Shown: one piece after another, positions 5,979 to 8,008 of the stretch
Position numbering within the stretch: the stretch's first letter is position 1
Layout of the letters: every line of letters begins with the position of its first letter
Source: Streptosporangiaceae bacterium
GTDB lineage: Bacteria > Actinomycetota > Actinomycetes > Streptosporangiales > Streptosporangiaceae
DNA length: 8,008 nt
Direction of reading: 5' to 3'
Assembly: GCA_030041195.1 (NCBI GenBank)
Contig: JASHOI010000531.1
Coordinates: forward strand, 1 to 8,008
Position numbers and translations under genes: made by a program
The notes under the pieces: model-generated
The model's database searches: none
What the model saw: only the letters and a program-made list of their open reading frames with translations
What the model was told of the DNA's origin: nothing

Positions 5979-6008
5979 CCGATGGGCCTGTTCTATGCGG
6001 CCGATCGG
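5979..6008. terminator. Hairpin after the sppA-flavin reductase unit
   Basis: CCGATGGGCC and GGCCGATCGG pair at 9 of 10 positions around a 10-base loop, beginning 33 bases past the flavin reductase stop. The minus-strand continuation is TTCATCGATAAAAATCG, with no T run, so it would be a non-classical terminator. It lies between that operon and the ArsR promoter, where a transcript end is expected. Confidence 0.42.
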
Positions 6009-6040
6009 TACATCGACGCGCTGCGCGGGGCGGGGCGGGG

Positions 6041-6556
6041 TCAGGCGAGGGGGAGGGAGGGGTACCTGCTGCGGAACCTGATCAGCGGCTGGCCGTCTTC
6101 GGCAAGGTAGGAGACGTCGAGCACGCTGGCGATCACCAGCAGGTGATCGCCCGCCTCGACCCGCTGAGTCGCCTCGCATTCCATGGCGGCCAGCCCGCCG
6201 GCCGGGATCAGCGCCCCGGAGTGCGGGCCGCGCTGGTGCGGCACGCCCTCGAGCAGCAGCCGAGCCCCCGGCCGCCCGGACGCGGCGAACCGGCCCGCCA
6301 GGGCCCGCTGGTCCGCCGCGAGCACGGTCACCGCGAACCCGTCGAGCCTGCCGAGCATCTCGGCCGGGTACGACCCCGCGATCAGCGAGATCAGCACCAG
6401 CGGGGGCTCCCCGGACACCGGGCAGAACGCGCTCACCGTCGTCCCGACGTCGTCCCGGCCGTCGGCCACCGTGACCAGGGTGACCCCCGAAGCGAACGCC
6501 GTCAGCACGTCCGCGATGGCCGGGCCAGACCGGGAGGGAGCTACGCGTTCTGTCAC
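6041..6556 (-). CDS. Flavin-reductase-like, FMN-binding split-barrel protein
   Basis: A 171-residue protein of the flavin reductase-like family, the small partner that makes reduced FMN/FAD for two-component monooxygenases using NAD(P)H. Visible family marks are FASGVTLVTVADG (21-33), GTTVSAFCPVSGEPPLVLISL (38-58; the T-x-S-A-F...S-x-x-P-P-L flavin-binding stretch), DGFAVTVLAADQRALAGRF (72-90), LAAMECEATQRVEAGDHLLVIASV (122-145) and the ending PLIRFRSRYPSL. The start is GTG at 6556, overlapping the TGA of sppA by 4 bases (GTGA), so translation is probably coupled to sppA. No oxygenase partner gene lies in the window, so its electron acceptor is unknown; it could also be a flavin-dependent oxidoreductase acting alone. 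It is soluble, with no signal peptide. Confidence 0.92.
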   Translation of the reverse strand: MTERVAPSRSGPAIADVLTAFASGVTLVTVADGRDDVGTTVSAFCPVSGEPPLVLISLIAGSYPAEMLGRLDGFAVTVLAADQRALAGRFAASGRPGARLLLEGVPHQRGPHSGALIPAGGLAAMECEATQRVEAGDHLLVIASVLDVSYLAEDGQPLIRFRSRYPSLPLA

Positions 6557-8008
6557 TCAAATGTCCAGGGGCCGGGCAGGATCAGCGGCCCGTAGGGCGT
6601 GAGGCCGGCCTTCGTGGCCAGCCGCCACACCGGTCCCCAGACCTCGGCGAGCACCGAGGCACCGGGCACCACGGCCGCCTGGCGGGAGTCCGCCGAGGAG
6701 GGCCGCAGCCGGTCAAACGGCGTGTTCCTCGGGTAGATGCGCAGCGGCGCGGTGGCGGGCAGGCCCGCGCGACGGCGCGCGATCGCCGCGGCCCGGTCCA
6801 TGCCGCCGATCTCGTCCACCAGGCCGTTGGCGAGCGCGTCGGCGCCGGTCCACACCCGTCCCCTGGCCAGCTCGTGCACCCGTTCGGCCGACATCCGGCG
6901 GCCCTCGGCGACCTTGCCGGTGAAATCCGCATAGATGTGGTCAAGCCAGTCGTTGACCAGCGCCCACTCGTCCTCGGTGAACGGGCGGGTGGTCTTGAAC
7001 ATGTCCGAGTGCGCGCCCTCGGTGACCGAGTCCGTGGTCACCCCGGCCCGGCCGAGCAGCTCGCTGAGCACCGGCTTGCCGGACAGCACGCCAATGGAGC
7101 CGGTGATCGTGCCGGGCTGAGCCACGATCGCGTCGGCGGCCATCGCGATGAAGTAGCCCCCGGAGGCGGCGACGTCGCCCATGGACACCACCACCGGCTT
7201 GCCCGCGTTGCGGGCGCGCACGACCTCGCGCCAGATCGTGTCGGAGGCCACGTAGGAGCCGCCCGGGCTGTTGACCCGCAGCAGGATCGCCCGGGCGCCG
7301 TCATCGGCGGTGGCCGCGCGCAGCGCCGCGCTGATCGAGTCCGAGCCCATCGCGCCGCCGGACAGCGGGCCGCGGCCGCTGCGCCCGCGCCGGATCGGCC
7401 CGGTCGCGTAGATCAGCGCAACGTGCCGCTGCCTGGGGTTCGGCAGGGTGCGGGCCCGCTCGGCCAGCGCGCGCGAGCGCTGGTAACGGCCGAGGTGCAG
7501 CACGATCGCCTCAGCGTCGGCCGTCTTCTTCACCCGCGCGTACACCTCGTCGCGGTAGCCGAGCTCGTCGACGAGCCCGGCCTCGTGCGCCTGCTGGGCG
7601 AGGAACGGGCCGCGGTCGATCAGCTCCCTGACCTTGGCCGGGTCGAGCTGGCGGCGTTCGGCGATCGCCTCGGTGAGCTGATCGGTGACCGAGACCGCCA
7701 GCCGCTCGGTGGCCTCCCTGGCCGGCCCGGAGAAGCTGCGCTCGGTCAGCTGCTCGGCCGCGCTCTTGTACTCGTGCCGCTTGGCGACCTGGAAGTCGAC
7801 ACCCAGCTGGTCCAGCGTGCCGCGCAGGAAGTACCGCTCCATCGCGATCCCGGTCAGCCCGAGGTCGCCCGATGGCTGCAGGTAGATCGTGTCGAACGCG
7901 GTGGCCAGGTAGTACGGCACGTTGCCCGCCGAGAACTCGCCGAAGGTCTCGGCCCACGCGATGGTCGTCTTGCCCGCGTCCCGGAACTCCTCGACCGCGC
8001 GCCGGAAC
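6553..8008 (-). CDS. sppA: Signal peptide peptidase SppA (67K type, peptidase S49), N-terminus beyond right edge
   Basis: A membrane-associated serine protease that degrades cleaved signal peptides. It has the tandem S49 layout of the long form. The first repeat has WAETFGEFSAGNVPYYLAT, LQPSGDLGLTG and the general-base lysine in RHEYKSAAEQLTERSF (Lys codon 7765-7767). The second repeat has ILLRVNSPGGSYVASD, the nucleophile serine in DVAASGGYFIAMAAD (Ser codon 7162-7164), PGTITGSIGVLSGKP and GRVWTGADALANGLVDEIGG. Both catalytic residues of the Ser/Lys dyad are present. The frame stays open through 8008 and the residues before GTG 7920 (29 visible) match the family, so that GTG is not the start; the N-terminal part and its membrane anchor are outside the window. 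Its stop overlaps the flavin reductase start by 4 bases. Confidence 0.95.
   Translation of the reverse strand, partial: FRRAVEEFRDAGKTTIAWAETFGEFSAGNVPYYLATAFDTIYLQPSGDLGLTGIAMERYFLRGTLDQLGVDFQVAKRHEYKSAAEQLTERSFSGPAREATERLAVSVTDQLTEAIAERRQLDPAKVRELIDRGPFLAQQAHEAGLVDELGYRDEVYARVKKTADAEAIVLHLGRYQRSRALAERARTLPNPRQRHVALIYATGPIRRGRSGRGPLSGGAMGSDSISAALRAATADDGARAILLRVNSPGGSYVASDTIWREVVRARNAGKPVVVSMGDVAASGGYFIAMAADAIVAQPGTITGSIGVLSGKPVLSELLGRAGVTTDSVTEGAHSDMFKTTRPFTEDEWALVNDWLDHIYADFTGKVAEGRRMSAERVHELARGRVWTGADALANGLVDEIGGMDRAAAIARRRAGLPATAPLRIYPRNTPFDRLRPSSADSRQAAVVPGASVLAEVWGPVWRLATKAGLTPYGPLILPGPWTFE

Noticed and set aside
5934..6560. Minus-strand frame of 208 codons overlapping the flavin reductase
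   Set aside because: Mostly an out-of-frame reading of the flavin reductase gene. Only its last ~28 codons lie outside, and these are noted separately as a weak finding.
1..8008. CRISPR array, tRNA/rRNA genes, insertion sequence or phage remnants
   Set aside because: No regularly spaced repeats, tRNA-like cloverleaf, transposase, integrase or terminal inverted repeats were seen on reading both strands by eye.

Overview
The window is high-G+C DNA, roughly 70% or more by eye. It has GTG starts, G/C-rich third codon positions and gene types typical of a soil actinomycete. The actinobacterial-style HANQ variant of imidazolonepropionase, the long SppA peptidase and an ArsR/SRPBCC cassette all fit this. 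The genus cannot be named from sequence alone. No rRNA, tRNA, CRISPR array, insertion sequence or phage gene was seen.

Layout: (1) 1-2258, all minus strand and read right to left: a cytosolic alpha/beta hydrolase of unknown substrate, an ArsR-type repressor, and the first ~224 residues of an MgtA-type P-type cation ATPase that runs off the left edge. The regulator and ATPase form a tight pair with overlapping ends. (2) 2259-2403, a divergent control region. (3) 2404-3597, plus strand: a complete hutI (imidazolonepropionase, histidine degradation) with no other hut gene in view. (4) 3641-3970, minus: a small, less G+C-rich beta-rich protein of unknown function. (5) 4125-4679, plus: a conserved two-helix membrane protein with a possible leaderless promoter. 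(6) 4729-5911, minus: a three-gene cassette (ArsR regulator, SRPBCC/AHSA1 protein, VOC/glyoxalase-like protein) joined by stop/start overlaps. It is driven from an AT-rich promoter that also carries repeats suited to be the regulator's operator. (7) 6041-8008, minus: the SppA signal peptide peptidase (start beyond the right edge) overlapping by 4 bases a flavin-reductase-like FMN protein, followed by a hairpin.

Functionally this is a mix of short independent units: metal transport with its regulator, amino-acid catabolism, a small ligand-responsive cassette, and envelope protein turnover. I do not see a clearly new multi-gene system. The points most worth a second look are the ArsR cassette's near-consensus leaderless promoter/operator, the ArsR next to the ATPase whose alpha-5 metal site has all its histidines replaced, the SppA-flavin reductase coupling, and two unassigned small proteins (3641-3970 and 4125-4679).
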